DNA of 64,000 nucleotides, from positions 186,001 to 250,000 of the forward strand of contig JAJYWB010000001.1 in NCBI GenBank assembly GCA_021791715.1, written 5' to 3'. This DNA is from Planctomycetota bacterium. GTDB lineage: Bacteria > Planctomycetota > Planctomycetia > Isosphaerales > Isosphaeraceae. The position numbers and the translations under genes are program-made. The notes below the pieces were generated by a model. That model did no database searches and was not told where the DNA came from. It saw only the letters and a list, made by a program, of their open reading frames with translations. Shown piece after piece: positions 1 to 8,230 of the stretch. Numbering within the stretch: the first letter of the stretch is position 1; the number at the start of each line of letters is the position of its first letter.

Positions 1-103
1 GAGCGAGCCCCGCGATCGCGATCGCGAACGCGATCGATGTCGCCTCCTCCGAACGTCCGAACGTCCGTTTCCGTGTTTCGATGTTCGGTCGTTCTTCGCT
101 CAT
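1..103 (-). CDS. Possible 5' end of a membrane protein (partial, runs off the left edge)
   Basis: Reading the minus strand from an ATG at 103 gives about 34 codons open to the window edge. They begin MSEERPNIETRK and end in a hydrophobic Ala/Ile run (AFAIAIAGLA) that looks like the start of a transmembrane helix or signal anchor. It would lie 136 bases downstream of the DUF1501 gene on the same strand. No good Shine-Dalgarno sequence precedes the ATG, and only the N-terminus is visible, so no function can be given. It may be a chance open frame. Confidence 0.3.
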   Translation of the reverse strand, partial: MSEERPNIETRKRTFGRSEEATSIAFAIAIAGLA

Positions 104-239
104 GAAACCGGTGTTTTTGTTTCGTGTTCCGAAAATGGAAGTCCGGATTGTCGTAAGCTATCTTGAAACGTACATCAACGCATACGATATGCGTTTTCGA
201 TCGCGGCGGCGTATTGAAGCCGACGATCGTTCCGGATCG

Positions 240-1514
240 CTAAAACAGCTCGAAGATCGGCTCGACTCCGCGATCGACAACGGCGATCGGCTTATCTCCA
301 GGGCCTTGGAGTTCGCTATCGAGCGGGATTCCAACCGCGTGGAGGATCGTCGCCACGACTTCCGCGGGTTCGACCGGGCGATCCTTGGGGGAATGACCGA
401 TCGAGTCGGACTCGCCGATCACGCGTCCTCCAGCGATCGGGCCTCCCGCGAAAAGCCCCGTCCAGCAACCGGGGTGATGATCGCGTCCTCCCGATCGGTT
501 GATTCGAGGAGTGCGGCCGAACTCGCCGAACGCCGCGACGACCGTCTTTTGTAACAGACCCCGTTCGGTCAGATCCTCCAAAAGAGCCGCGTAAGCCGTG
601 TCGAAAATTGGGCAGATCTCGTCTCGCATCGTATCAAACGAACTAAAAGGCGAAGATCCGTGAATATCCCAGCTTGGTTGATCGAAAATATCCGTATGCA
701 TGTTAATTGTGACGAATCGGACGCCTCGTTCGACGAGCCTGCGCGCGATCAGGCAATTTCGGCCGAATCGCGTCGCGCCGAAACGGTCGATTTTCTCGTT
801 TTTTTCCCGCGACAAGTCGAACGCTTCGCGCAGCGGGTATCCGGCGACGCGTCGCTCAATCGAGAACCGTTTCAATTGATCAATACCCATTGATTCGTGG
901 ATGGGAACCTCTTCGGAGGCGACGTTCGCGAGAGGTTGGAACGCGGCGTAAGCTCTTCCGAGATAGCCTGCGGATTGGCCGCGCGACGAGATCCCGCCGA
1001 TCTCTCCGATTGGACCGGGAAGGAGAACGTGAGCGGGAACTTGTTCGTTCTTTCGTTTAAACCTGGAGACGACGCAGCCGATGTGAGGATGCTCGGTTCC
1101 GTCGGAGTGAAGCCTGCCCGTTTGGATCAGTTGAAGGCCTGTTTCGTGAACCGCGATCGATCGGTGATGGATCGACCGGACGAGAGAAACGCGATCCATC
1201 CAGGTCGACAACCGTGGGAAAGCATGTGAGATTGAGATTCCTGGAACTTTTGTCGCGATCGTTTGGAAGGGCCCGCGGATATCTTCGGGGGCGTTCGGTT
1301 TTGGGTCCCACGTATCGATGTGCGACGGACCTCCCGTGAGGACGATCATGATGCAAGAGTTGTCGCGAGCGTTCCACGAACGCGATTCTCGGAGGGTTTT
1401 CGGCGAGCGTGTGAGGCTCGTTCCCAAGATCGAGAGCGAACCGGCGCGAAGAACGTCGCGTCGAGTCGGCCAGGGACGCGTAGAATCGTCGCGGAATGGA
1501 TTCATTTCAATCAT
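240..1514 (-). CDS. DUF1501 family protein (secreted, sulfatase-like fold)
   Basis: This is a DUF1501 protein, a family greatly expanded in planctomycetes and related to alkaline phosphatases/sulfatases; the substrate is unknown. The N-terminus carries a twin-arginine-like segment (TRRDVLRAGSLSILG), so export is likely. Family landmarks follow: ILTGGPSHIDTWDPKPNAP-type block near residue 65, a block with HETGLQLIQTGR, then EFGRTPRIN and GRDHHPGCWT near the C-terminus. The longest frame begins at 1529, but the ATG at 1514 has a GGAG nine bases upstream and is preferred; an ATG at 1505 is also possible. DUF1501 genes usually sit beside a DUF1549/DUF1553 cytochrome-like partner, but none is visible here, so this copy is an orphan or its partner lies beyond the left edge. 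Confidence 0.9.
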   Translation of the reverse strand: MIEMNPFRDDSTRPWPTRRDVLRAGSLSILGTSLTRSPKTLRESRSWNARDNSCIMIVLTGGPSHIDTWDPKPNAPEDIRGPFQTIATKVPGISISHAFPRLSTWMDRVSLVRSIHHRSIAVHETGLQLIQTGRLHSDGTEHPHIGCVVSRFKRKNEQVPAHVLLPGPIGEIGGISSRGQSAGYLGRAYAAFQPLANVASEEVPIHESMGIDQLKRFSIERRVAGYPLREAFDLSREKNEKIDRFGATRFGRNCLIARRLVERGVRFVTINMHTDIFDQPSWDIHGSSPFSSFDTMRDEICPIFDTAYAALLEDLTERGLLQKTVVAAFGEFGRTPRINRSGGRDHHPGCWTGLFAGGPIAGGRVIGESDSIGHSPKDRPVEPAEVVATILHAVGIPLDSELQGPGDKPIAVVDRGVEPIFELF

Positions 1515-1640
1515 GATCGATAACTCCATCGATAATCGTAGCGCCGGGGGAGAACCGCACGTTCTCGGGATCGGTCGACGTCATTCATCATAATCGGCGG
1601 CGCGGGGGAGCCGCAAAACCCAAATGGAATTGAATGATAA

Positions 1641-3290
1641 TTACGAGCTAGCCGATGGCGCCTCTGAGATCGAATTTGAAGGGTCGTCGAGCGAGGTGAG
1701 ATCGGCGAGTTTGGCGACGATTCGATCCGCGAGCTTCATGCAGAGAGCGATGATCGTAAACGTGGGGTTGGCGGCTCCTCCCGTGGGAAAAACCGAGCTT
1801 CCCGCGATGTAGAGATTGGACACTCCATGCACCTTGCAATCGGCGTCGACGACTCCATGTCGGGGGTCGTCGTGCATCCGGGTCGTTCCCATATGGTGAC
1901 CCGCGTCGTACACCCCACGGTCGTGTTCGCCAGGATTTGCCTGAAGATTCATCGAATCAAGATCGATTTCACCCAGCCGGAGACGGCGAAATTCGGCGGC
2001 GACGGTTTCGGCGAAAACGACGAGCGTGCGACGATCGAGATCGGTCAGCCGCCAGTCAAGTTCGGCGCGTGGAAATCCGAAAGGATCGAGCGATCTCGAA
2101 AGACGAACGCGACTGGAGGGATTGGGCTCGCATTCACTCTGTATACCAAGGAACATGTCTCCACGTTTCTCGGAAGCGGTGTCCTCGATGAAGGTGTAGC
2201 GGAAGATCGCGTCGACGAGTTCGTGAGGTCGTTTAAGGATATTGAAAATTGAGCGTGGAGCGTTCGGAAGAAGACTCGGGTGTCGCGCGGCGCGGAGGAG
2301 GAATTTCGCCGCGGTTACGGTCGAATCGGGCGGGGGTTCGTAGGTTACGTCGCCGAAAATGTTGAGGATCTTGTGCTCGATCTGCACATCCTCCGAACAT
2401 AAAATCTTCGGAAAATATTTAATTCCATTGTAATAATATCGGTGATAAATCTCTCGGATTCGATTGCGATTGATCGGTTTGATAAGTGCGAGCTTGGCGT
2501 GCAAATGTTCGTTGAAAAAACGTCCCACGAGATCGTGTGCGTTGCCGATTCCACGGCGATCAATCCGGTCGCTCGCGAGCAAGAGCCGAGGGGTTTCGAC
2601 GCCGCCGCACGCGACGATGAAGATCGACGCTCGGGCTTTGGCCGAACGTCCCTTGAGCGATCGAATATCGATCTCTTCGACCGCCGTTCCATCGAGGTTG
2701 GTCGCGATCATCGTGGCGCTGGCGTGGAGAATCACCTGGATACGATCATCGCTACGAAACCAGGGAGAATATTCGACACGCAAATCGGGTTTGGGGCCGA
2801 ATACCGCAAGAATATGCTTTAGTTTTGACGCGTTATATTCGGGAGGACGATGACGCTGGGGGAACGAATTGGCGTCGATATTGACGCGGCCTTCGAGCTT
2901 CATAAACCGCGCGGCGCGATCGTAGTACGAACGGAGATCTTCTTTTCGGAACGGCCAGCCGCTATGCGGAACCCAATCGCGCGGTTGGAAATCGATCGAG
3001 TCGAGTTCGATCGAAACGCCGGACCATATGTTAGCGAGCCCTCCGAGCGCTCGGATTCGACCGTCTCGAATCGTCCCGTGCTTCAAACCGACGATATCCG
3101 CTTCGTTGAGCTTCTGGCTCTCACGCTCGATTTTGGCGCCGCCGCTCTCGAGCAAGATGACACGAAGCGAGCTTCCGGCGCTTTTCAACAGCTCGGTCGC
3201 AAGCGCAATCCCGGCGATACCGCCCCCCACGATGCAGATATCCGCCGAAACAGTCGACCCGTCGGTCATCTCATTTAAATCGAGTATCAT
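1641..3290 (-). CDS. GMC family FAD-dependent oxidoreductase
   Basis: The protein is an FAD-dependent oxidoreductase of the glucose-methanol-choline type, expected to oxidise an alcohol or sugar; the substrate is not deducible. A Rossmann FAD-binding motif (CIVGGGIAGIALATELL) lies at residues 19-35. The C-terminal domain has the typical block with HHMGTTRMHDDPRHGVVD followed by NLYIAGSSVFPTGGAANPT. The His and Asn of the GMC active site fall in these blocks. Its length of 549 aa is normal for the family. No secretion signal is evident. The gene stands alone between the DUF1501 gene and the 80-aa gene. A promoter match ends only a few bases before the ATG at 3290, so the mRNA may be leaderless; an alternative ATG lies at 3269. 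Confidence 0.9.
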   Translation of the reverse strand: MILDLNEMTDGSTVSADICIVGGGIAGIALATELLKSAGSSLRVILLESGGAKIERESQKLNEADIVGLKHGTIRDGRIRALGGLANIWSGVSIELDSIDFQPRDWVPHSGWPFRKEDLRSYYDRAARFMKLEGRVNIDANSFPQRHRPPEYNASKLKHILAVFGPKPDLRVEYSPWFRSDDRIQVILHASATMIATNLDGTAVEEIDIRSLKGRSAKARASIFIVACGGVETPRLLLASDRIDRRGIGNAHDLVGRFFNEHLHAKLALIKPINRNRIREIYHRYYYNGIKYFPKILCSEDVQIEHKILNIFGDVTYEPPPDSTVTAAKFLLRAARHPSLLPNAPRSIFNILKRPHELVDAIFRYTFIEDTASEKRGDMFLGIQSECEPNPSSRVRLSRSLDPFGFPRAELDWRLTDLDRRTLVVFAETVAAEFRRLRLGEIDLDSMNLQANPGEHDRGVYDAGHHMGTTRMHDDPRHGVVDADCKVHGVSNLYIAGSSVFPTGGAANPTFTIIALCMKLADRIVAKLADLTSLDDPSNSISEAPSASS

Positions 3291-3296
3291 GCACGG

Positions 3297-3327
3297 ATTA
3301 TACGGAACCTCGACAAGCGAGAGTCAA
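3297..3327 (-). promoter_or_regulatory. Sigma-70-like promoter for the GMC oxidoreductase gene
   Basis: On the minus strand a TTGACT (-35) at 3327-3322 is followed after 19 bases by a perfect TATAAT (-10) at 3302-3297. The -10 box lies only six bases before the ATG at 3290. Transcription starting the usual 6-8 bases downstream would begin at or next to the start codon, leaving no room for a ribosome binding site. The spacer is slightly long. Confidence 0.55.
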
Positions 3328-3432
3328 GGTTTTCATAAAAATTTTATCGTGATGTTTTATTGATCGTTTTTGTGGAACATGCAGGCCAAGATATTAAATA
3401 AGCTAGTTAGCCGCGAAATCTCGCAAAAAAAT

Positions 3433-3460
3433 CCCGACCGACCGCTTCGGGTCGATCGGG
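3433..3460 (-). terminator. Rho-independent terminator, probably bidirectional
   Basis: An 11-bp stem with one mismatch (CCCGACCGACC / GGTCGATCGGG) encloses a six-base loop. On the minus strand it is followed by ATTTTTTTG, a classical U tract, and it lies about 90 bases past the stop of the 80-aa gene. On the plus strand it is followed by CTAATTTTTTC. It supports the reality of the 80-aa gene upstream on the minus strand. Confidence 0.75.
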
Positions 3461-3548
3461 CGTTCTAATTTTTTCTATAAAAAACGCTTTACATGAGTTT
3501 AGTCGGTTCAGTCAGGCTGGTAACGTCTTAAACAAGACGCGCCTGGGT

Positions 3549-3791
3549 TCAATTCATTTCAATGGGAGGAGACGACCGGGCCAAATAATTCACGGTGTCG
3601 GCGGCGTCCTCGGCACGACGAATGTCGCCGTATTTCGCGACCGCCGCCGAGTGAGAACCGTCCGTGTACACTCCATGGACCGTGAAGAGTCCGTTTGACT
3701 CGCTGATCTCCGCTTTAGTAAGCAGTCCAGACCTGATCAATGAGGCCAGGTTCCGCTGCCACCGCTGCGTGTCGGACAACTTCATCGCCAT
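3549..3791 (-). CDS. Small hypothetical protein, 80 aa
   Basis: I do not recognise this protein. It starts MAMKLSDTQRWQRNLA and has a compact, soluble-looking composition with no signal peptide or membrane segment. It has amphipathic helices at the N-terminus, a short beta-like stretch (GLFTVHGVYTDGSHSA) and a helix near the end. Two observations support a real gene: an AGGGG lies eight bases before the ATG, and a strong terminator hairpin follows at 3433-3460. The gene stands alone. Its codon use lacks the CGATCG-rich signature of the neighbouring genes, hinting at acquired DNA. A short regulator or stress-type protein is possible, but nothing in the sequence shows this. Confidence 0.65.
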   Translation of the reverse strand: MAMKLSDTQRWQRNLASLIRSGLLTKAEISESNGLFTVHGVYTDGSHSAAVAKYGDIRRAEDAADTVNYLARSSPPIEMN

Positions 3792-4637
3792 GGCGAACCC
3801 CTTTCTCGGGTTATTTGAAAACGCAAACTGTGGAGGCGGTCGGCGTTTCCTGTTGACTGTGGTTCCGGGGCGTAACCTCTACCATTAATAACGCTTCATC
3901 GAGCCGTTTGGTTCCACAAGATTTCGCTCAAGTCTCGAATTTTCAATCAAGACCCGAACGACGCTCATGAACCGACCCCCGATGGAAAGAACAGGACAAA
4001 TCACACTACGCAATCTTACCCGATCAGCCCTCACCGTGTAGACGAGTTTCAAACCAATTTGGTTCGATCACTCGATCCACAACTTCAAGTATACCACGCG
4101 CGTCGTCATGAATCATCGCGAAGAAGAAGACTTTCACCCTTTAGGGCTCCAATCCCTTACTCGTTGTGCTTTTAGGTATGGGCGAGCGAGTCGTTTAAGC
4201 AACAGAGCAAACGGCGGGCCAAAGATTTATCAAAATCGTTCAATTCGCGATTCCCACGACTAAACACAATCAAACGCCATAATCAGTCGGGTGGTCCCAG
4301 AGTCGATCAAACCGTCATTAGCGATCCGAATTGTCGATGTAACTTAAATAAAATTAAGCGGTTACATTGTTTCAAGAAAGGCCCGATTGGACGAGTGACG
4401 CAAAACTCACACACGCGCTCCACGCCGCCCATGATCGACAATCTTCGCTTAAGCAAGATGAAGATTCTCGATGCCTCGCGCAAAGCGAAGCAGGGTCGAT
4501 CCTACTGTTTCGGTGATTCGGCAGGGCTTGCTGGAATCTTTTACAGAGTCGCCTTGGAATTAGGCAGACCCGTTGGAGACCTTGAGAACGTTGCGGAAAG
4601 GCGCATATCATGTCGCAAAAAAACAACTTATCTCCAA
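3792..4637. other. Long intergenic stretch without a convincing gene
   Basis: About 850 bases hold no ORF that I can support. Overlapping frames on both strands at 4372-4731 have no Shine-Dalgarno sequence, no recognisable motif, and overlap the C-terminus of the SRAP gene. The stretch contains no CGATCG hexamer, unlike almost every other kilobase of the window, so it may be foreign or a decayed element. No terminal inverted repeats or transposase remnants were recognised. Confidence 0.5.
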
Positions 4638-5306
4638 TCAAGCGACCCGGGCGATACACGCCTCGACGTCGTTTCTTGGGTTGTTCACCACAGGATCGAC
4701 CGGATACGCCTCCCAACCCTCGGGTGAACACGCGCGAAGCAGAGTTTTGAGCGATACGATGTCGTTCTCATTCGGGTCGAGCCATTCCGCGTAATCCTCG
4801 CGTGCGAGAATCACCGGCATGCGGTCGTGAATCGGCTTCATCAGCTCATTGGGCTCGGTCGTGATGATCGAAGCCGATTCGAACTCGCCGCCGTCACGTC
4901 CCCAATGATCCCAGATCGCCGCGAAAGCGAACGGACGATCGTCTTGCCGATGAATGAAAAAAGGACGTTTCCCCTCTCCGGTCGATCGCCATTCATAAAA
5001 CCCGTCGGCGATCACCAGACATCGTTTGCGTTTAAACGGATGCTTGAACGAGTTTTTTTGATCGATCGTCTCGGCTCGCGCGTTGATCATCCGCGCGCCG
5101 ATCTTGGGATCGTCGGCCCATGACGGAACGAGCCCCCAATTGACAAATATCAACTCTCGCTTCGCGGTCCGCGGGTCGACCCGAATCGACGCGATCGGCG
5201 TTGCGGGCGCGATGTTGTAGCGACGGGGAAGTTCGGGAATCTCGGCGACGTCGAATTCGTCGGCGATCGCCCTCGGATCGGCTCTCAAACTAAATCGTCC
5301 GCACAT
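4638..5306 (-). CDS. SOS response-associated peptidase (SRAP, YedK/HMCES family)
   Basis: SRAP proteins shield abasic sites in single-stranded DNA by forming a thiazolidine crosslink through the N-terminal cysteine. The sequence begins MCGRFSL, so Cys2 becomes the terminal nucleophile after Met removal. Other family landmarks are present in order: RYNIAPAT near residue 30, NWGLVPSWADDP, MINARAETI with the catalytic Glu, RCLVIADGFYEW, and the catalytic His in PIHDRMPVIL. The length of 222 aa is standard. A strong GAGGAGG stands nine bases upstream of the ATG. The gene is monocistronic, with a 62-base gap to the ModE-like gene. Induction by DNA damage is known for the family, but no LexA-like box was identified here. 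Confidence 0.95.
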   Translation of the reverse strand: MCGRFSLRADPRAIADEFDVAEIPELPRRYNIAPATPIASIRVDPRTAKRELIFVNWGLVPSWADDPKIGARMINARAETIDQKNSFKHPFKRKRCLVIADGFYEWRSTGEGKRPFFIHRQDDRPFAFAAIWDHWGRDGGEFESASIITTEPNELMKPIHDRMPVILAREDYAEWLDPNENDIVSLKTLLRACSPEGWEAYPVDPVVNNPRNDVEACIARVA

Positions 5307-5368
5307 TTCAGAAAACCTCCTCTAAGAGATCATGATTTGTTAAAAACAAAAATGATATATAACAAGAT

Positions 5369-5731
5369 TTACGATTCTTTCGCGGATCGAGCCGAAAGTC
5401 GATCGAGTCTGTCAACGCATTCGTTTTCCATGAATTCGATCGTGCGGTCGCGGATCGCCAGGAATTCGTCGATTAAGATTCGCGCCGCGTCGGTGATCTC
5501 GGCTCGGCGTGTGTCGCGACCTCCGACCGTGGTGATCGCGAGCGGACGTCCAAGAGCCGCTTCCGCCTCTTTAATTCGACTCCAAACATGACGATAACTC
5601 CGCCCCAACTCGACCGCGGCGCTTTTGATCGATCCGGTTCGATCGACCGCCTGCAAAATCTCGACGAGTCCGAGCCCGAAGCCCCAACCTTCGTCGTTTT
5701 CAAACCAAATTCTCACACGAGGACGAATCAT
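5369..5731 (-). CDS. ModE-like winged-helix regulator (N-terminal domain only)
   Basis: A 120-aa protein with a LysR/ModE-type winged helix-turn-helix: FGLGLVEILQAVDRTGSIKSAAVELGRSYRHVW, then a KEAEAALGRPL wing region and a C-terminal helix ending near residue 110. E. coli ModE has two extra molybdate-binding (TOBE) domains, which are absent here, so this is the short form common outside enterobacteria. The start was moved from 5797 to the ATG at 5731 because the longer frame would overlap modA and adds a sequence unlike the family. It lies 29 bases downstream of modA on the same strand, so a role in the molybdate or tungstate response is likely but inferred. Confidence 0.85.
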   Translation of the reverse strand: MIRPRVRIWFENDEGWGFGLGLVEILQAVDRTGSIKSAAVELGRSYRHVWSRIKEAEAALGRPLAITTVGGRDTRRAEITDAARILIDEFLAIRDRTIEFMENECVDRLDRLSARSAKES

Positions 5732-5760
5732 AAATGATTTCTTGAAAGTTATGTTATATT

Positions 5761-6543
5761 TTATCGGGTTATCTTGGACGCCGGCGAGAAACCGCACTTG
5801 GCGAGGATTTTTTCGCCCTCTTCGCTTGTAATGAACGACGCGAACGCGCGAGCGCGATCGGCGTTGCGCGATCGTTTTAAAACGCCGATCCCGTAACGGA
5901 TCGGTCGATACGATTTAGGGTCGACGATTACGAATTCGAGCCCCGCCGCGGCCCCGATCGATTCCTCGACGAACGCGAAATCGGCGCTTCCCGTTTGCAT
6001 CAAGGCGAGCGTGCCGCGAGCGGTTTCGGAGCGGACGAGTTTGGGCTCGATTCGCTCGATCATCCCCGCGCTCTTGAGCGCCTCGATCGACGCGGCGCCG
6101 ATCGGCGTTTGAGATGGATCGGCGATCGCGATCTTTTTGATCTCAGGGCGGTCCAGATCGGCGATCGACGTGATCTCCGCGTTCGCGTCGGGAGATCGAG
6201 CGACGACGAGCACTCCAGACGCGAAAGGACGGATCGAATCGGCTTCGATCAATCCCTCCTTCACGAGCGAGTCGATCGCCGACATATCGGCGGATAAGAA
6301 CAAGTCGAAACCGGCGCCCGTGCGAATTTGTTCGGCGAGTCGTGCCGAGGCTCCGTGAGTTATAACGACCTTGATCGTTCCCTTCGATCGTTTCTCGAAT
6401 TCGGCGACGATCTTGGGCGCCGCCTCGAAAAGCTCGCTCGACGCGGCGACGCGAAGGATTTTGGGCTCGATCCGCGGCGGAGGATCGACACACCCCACGA
6501 CGAGCGTCAATGCGAGAATGCCGCGTCTTATCGATCGATTCAT
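5761..6543 (-). CDS. modA: Molybdate ABC transporter substrate-binding protein
   Basis: This is the periplasmic molybdate/tungstate-binding component. It has a signal sequence with a cysteine near residue 18 (LALTLVVGCVDPP), compatible with a lipoprotein. The mature domain contains family blocks LRVAASSELFEAAPKIVAEF, THGASARLAEQI, GFDLFLSADMSAIDSL, SIADLDRPEIKKIAIADP and PIGAASIEALKSAG, and ends with FASFITSEEGEKILAKCGF. Length is 260 aa, typical of ModA. The genes for the permease (modB) and ATPase (modC) are not in the window, so they must lie elsewhere or this receptor works with a different transporter. It is followed by the ModE-like regulator. Confidence 0.92.
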   Translation of the reverse strand: MNRSIRRGILALTLVVGCVDPPPRIEPKILRVAASSELFEAAPKIVAEFEKRSKGTIKVVITHGASARLAEQIRTGAGFDLFLSADMSAIDSLVKEGLIEADSIRPFASGVLVVARSPDANAEITSIADLDRPEIKKIAIADPSQTPIGAASIEALKSAGMIERIEPKLVRSETARGTLALMQTGSADFAFVEESIGAAAGLEFVIVDPKSYRPIRYGIGVLKRSRNADRARAFASFITSEEGEKILAKCGFSPASKITR

Positions 6544-6734
6544 GAAACGCCTCGGGTTGTTTCGGGGGTGAATTCATCGTAGGTCGAGTGACGCGCGCGA
6601 GTCAATCCGCCGATGTCGATTGCGGATCGGGGGCTTGATCGGTTATGACGATACGTCGAATGTTTCGCCTCGCGCGCGCCTTGTCGGTCCGTTTCGGCTC
6701 GGTTCGCGCTCGGTTTGGTATGAGATTTCACGCG

Positions 6735-8210
6735 ATGAAAACCGATCAGTTTTTGCGGCGGCACGGCATCGTCGGCAACCCCTTCAGCGAGGAAGACGCA
6801 CGAACCGATACGGTCTTCAAAAGCGGATGCTTATGGAAAATCCATCATCCCGCGTGGGATAAATTTTACGGCAGCCCGGTCGACCCCTCGACCGCGGTCG
6901 TCTTCGGCGAAAAAGGGAGCGGAAAAACCGCGCTCAGGCTGCAAGCCGAGGCCGAACTCGAAGCTCACAACGAAGCCAATCCCAATCAACGCGTGTTCGT
7001 AATTTCGTATGACGACTTCAATCCATTTTTAGATCACTTCAAAGCCGCGTCGCGGGCTCGCGACGACGTCTCGGCGCTCAAATCGTGGCGTTTGCAGGAT
7101 CATATGGATGCGATCCTGGCGCTCGGTACGACCCGGCTCGTCGACGAACTCATCGCCGACAAGGCCGATCTCACCGTCCTTAGCGTCGATCAGCGCCGCG
7201 ACCTTCTCTTGCTCGCCGCCTTGTATGATCAATCGACCCGAGAACCGATCGAACAACGATGGAGCAAACTCCGCAGGCGTTCGGGATTTCGCCCGCTTTG
7301 GAGCCGTCGCGACATCCAAATCGGAGTCGGCACGACGATCGTCGTCGCGGCGCTGACCGCGGCGTTTCCCAGATTGCGTGTTTGGTCGGTTTGGCCTTGG
7401 CTGTTGCTCGCGGTGTTCGCGGGCTGGATTTATTGGGGCTGGAGGATGGCCCGCGCCGTCTGGTTCGCCGCCGATATTCGTAAGGGGCTTCGAGTATTAA
7501 GCCGCGATCCGTGGGCGCTGCGCTGGGAACTCCTCTGGTTTCAGCCGAGCGAACTAGGCGGCCAACCGATGCCCGTCTCTTCGGCGACGGGAGGCGAGGA
7601 AAAACGCTACGAATTACTCCGCAAATTCCAAGGACTTATCAATAAGCTTGGATATTCTGGGATCGTCGTTTTGATCGACCGCGTCGACGAGCCGCAAATG
7701 ATCGAGGGAGATCCTCGTAAAATGCGCTCTCTCATCTGGCCGTTGCTCGATCATAAGTTTCTCAGACATCCCGGCATCGGCGTCAAGCTGCTGTTGCCGA
7801 TCGAACTCGCGTATTACCTTGAGAAGGAAGAGAAAGAGTTTTACGACAAAGCTCGACCCGATAAGCTGAATTTGATCAAGCCGCTCCGGTGGACCGGGCC
7901 TTCGCTTTACGATCTGGCCACCGATCGCCTCCGCGCGTGTTCGGTCGACCCGTCGAGCGACGGCGAGGGGCCGAGGCTTCGCCAATTCATCGACGAATCG
8001 GTATCGGACGATACGCTCAAAGACGCGCTCGCGAATCTTCGTACGCCTCGTCAATTATTCAAGTTCTTGCATAAATTGATCGAGGAGCATTGTCATCGTC
8101 ACACCGAGGACGCTCCCCGATTCACCGTCGATCAAGACACTTTCCGCAACGTCTACTCGGCGAAGCTGCGCGAGATCGACGCTTTCGATCGAGGTTTCGG
8201 TCACGGCTAA
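6735..8210 (+). CDS. KAP-like P-loop NTPase with a membrane hairpin inserted between Walker A and Walker B
   Basis: The 491-aa protein has a clear Walker A (GEKGSGKT, residues 58-65) and a Walker B-like strand (GIVVLIDRVDEP, about 309-320). Between them, at about residues 195-236, are two hydrophobic helices rich in Trp (VGTTIVVAALTAA and WPWLLLAVFAGWIYW). A P-loop domain interrupted by membrane helices is the hallmark of KAP NTPases, known from eukaryotic Kidins220 and phage-exclusion protein PifA. The C-terminal part (residues 330-490) looks like an AAA+ lid with RTPRQLFKFLHKLIEEH. There is no signal peptide. The ATG at 6735 was chosen; 6720 and 6645 are in-frame alternatives without clear ribosome sites. 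The gene stands between divergent modA and the pseudouridine synthase. Its function is unknown; the KAP assignment is inference from architecture. Confidence 0.7.
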   Translation: MKTDQFLRRHGIVGNPFSEEDARTDTVFKSGCLWKIHHPAWDKFYGSPVDPSTAVVFGEKGSGKTALRLQAEAELEAHNEANPNQRVFVISYDDFNPFLDHFKAASRARDDVSALKSWRLQDHMDAILALGTTRLVDELIADKADLTVLSVDQRRDLLLLAALYDQSTREPIEQRWSKLRRRSGFRPLWSRRDIQIGVGTTIVVAALTAAFPRLRVWSVWPWLLLAVFAGWIYWGWRMARAVWFAADIRKGLRVLSRDPWALRWELLWFQPSELGGQPMPVSSATGGEEKRYELLRKFQGLINKLGYSGIVVLIDRVDEPQMIEGDPRKMRSLIWPLLDHKFLRHPGIGVKLLLPIELAYYLEKEEKEFYDKARPDKLNLIKPLRWTGPSLYDLATDRLRACSVDPSSDGEGPRLRQFIDESVSDDTLKDALANLRTPRQLFKFLHKLIEEHCHRHTEDAPRFTVDQDTFRNVYSAKLREIDAFDRGFGHG

Positions 8211-8230
8211 AGCGTCGGGTGAATTCTTGT

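Noticed and set aside
3500..3560. tRNA-like words ('caggctggtaac', 'gggttcaattc') on the plus strand
   Set aside because: No acceptor stem pairs, the anticodon-position stem CGTCTT/AAGACG has a four-base loop, and the words overlap the end of the 80-aa gene. A cloverleaf cannot be drawn.
4372..4731. Overlapping 110-119-aa frames on both strands before the SRAP gene
   Set aside because: They overlap the SRAP C-terminus, lack ribosome sites and show no family motif.
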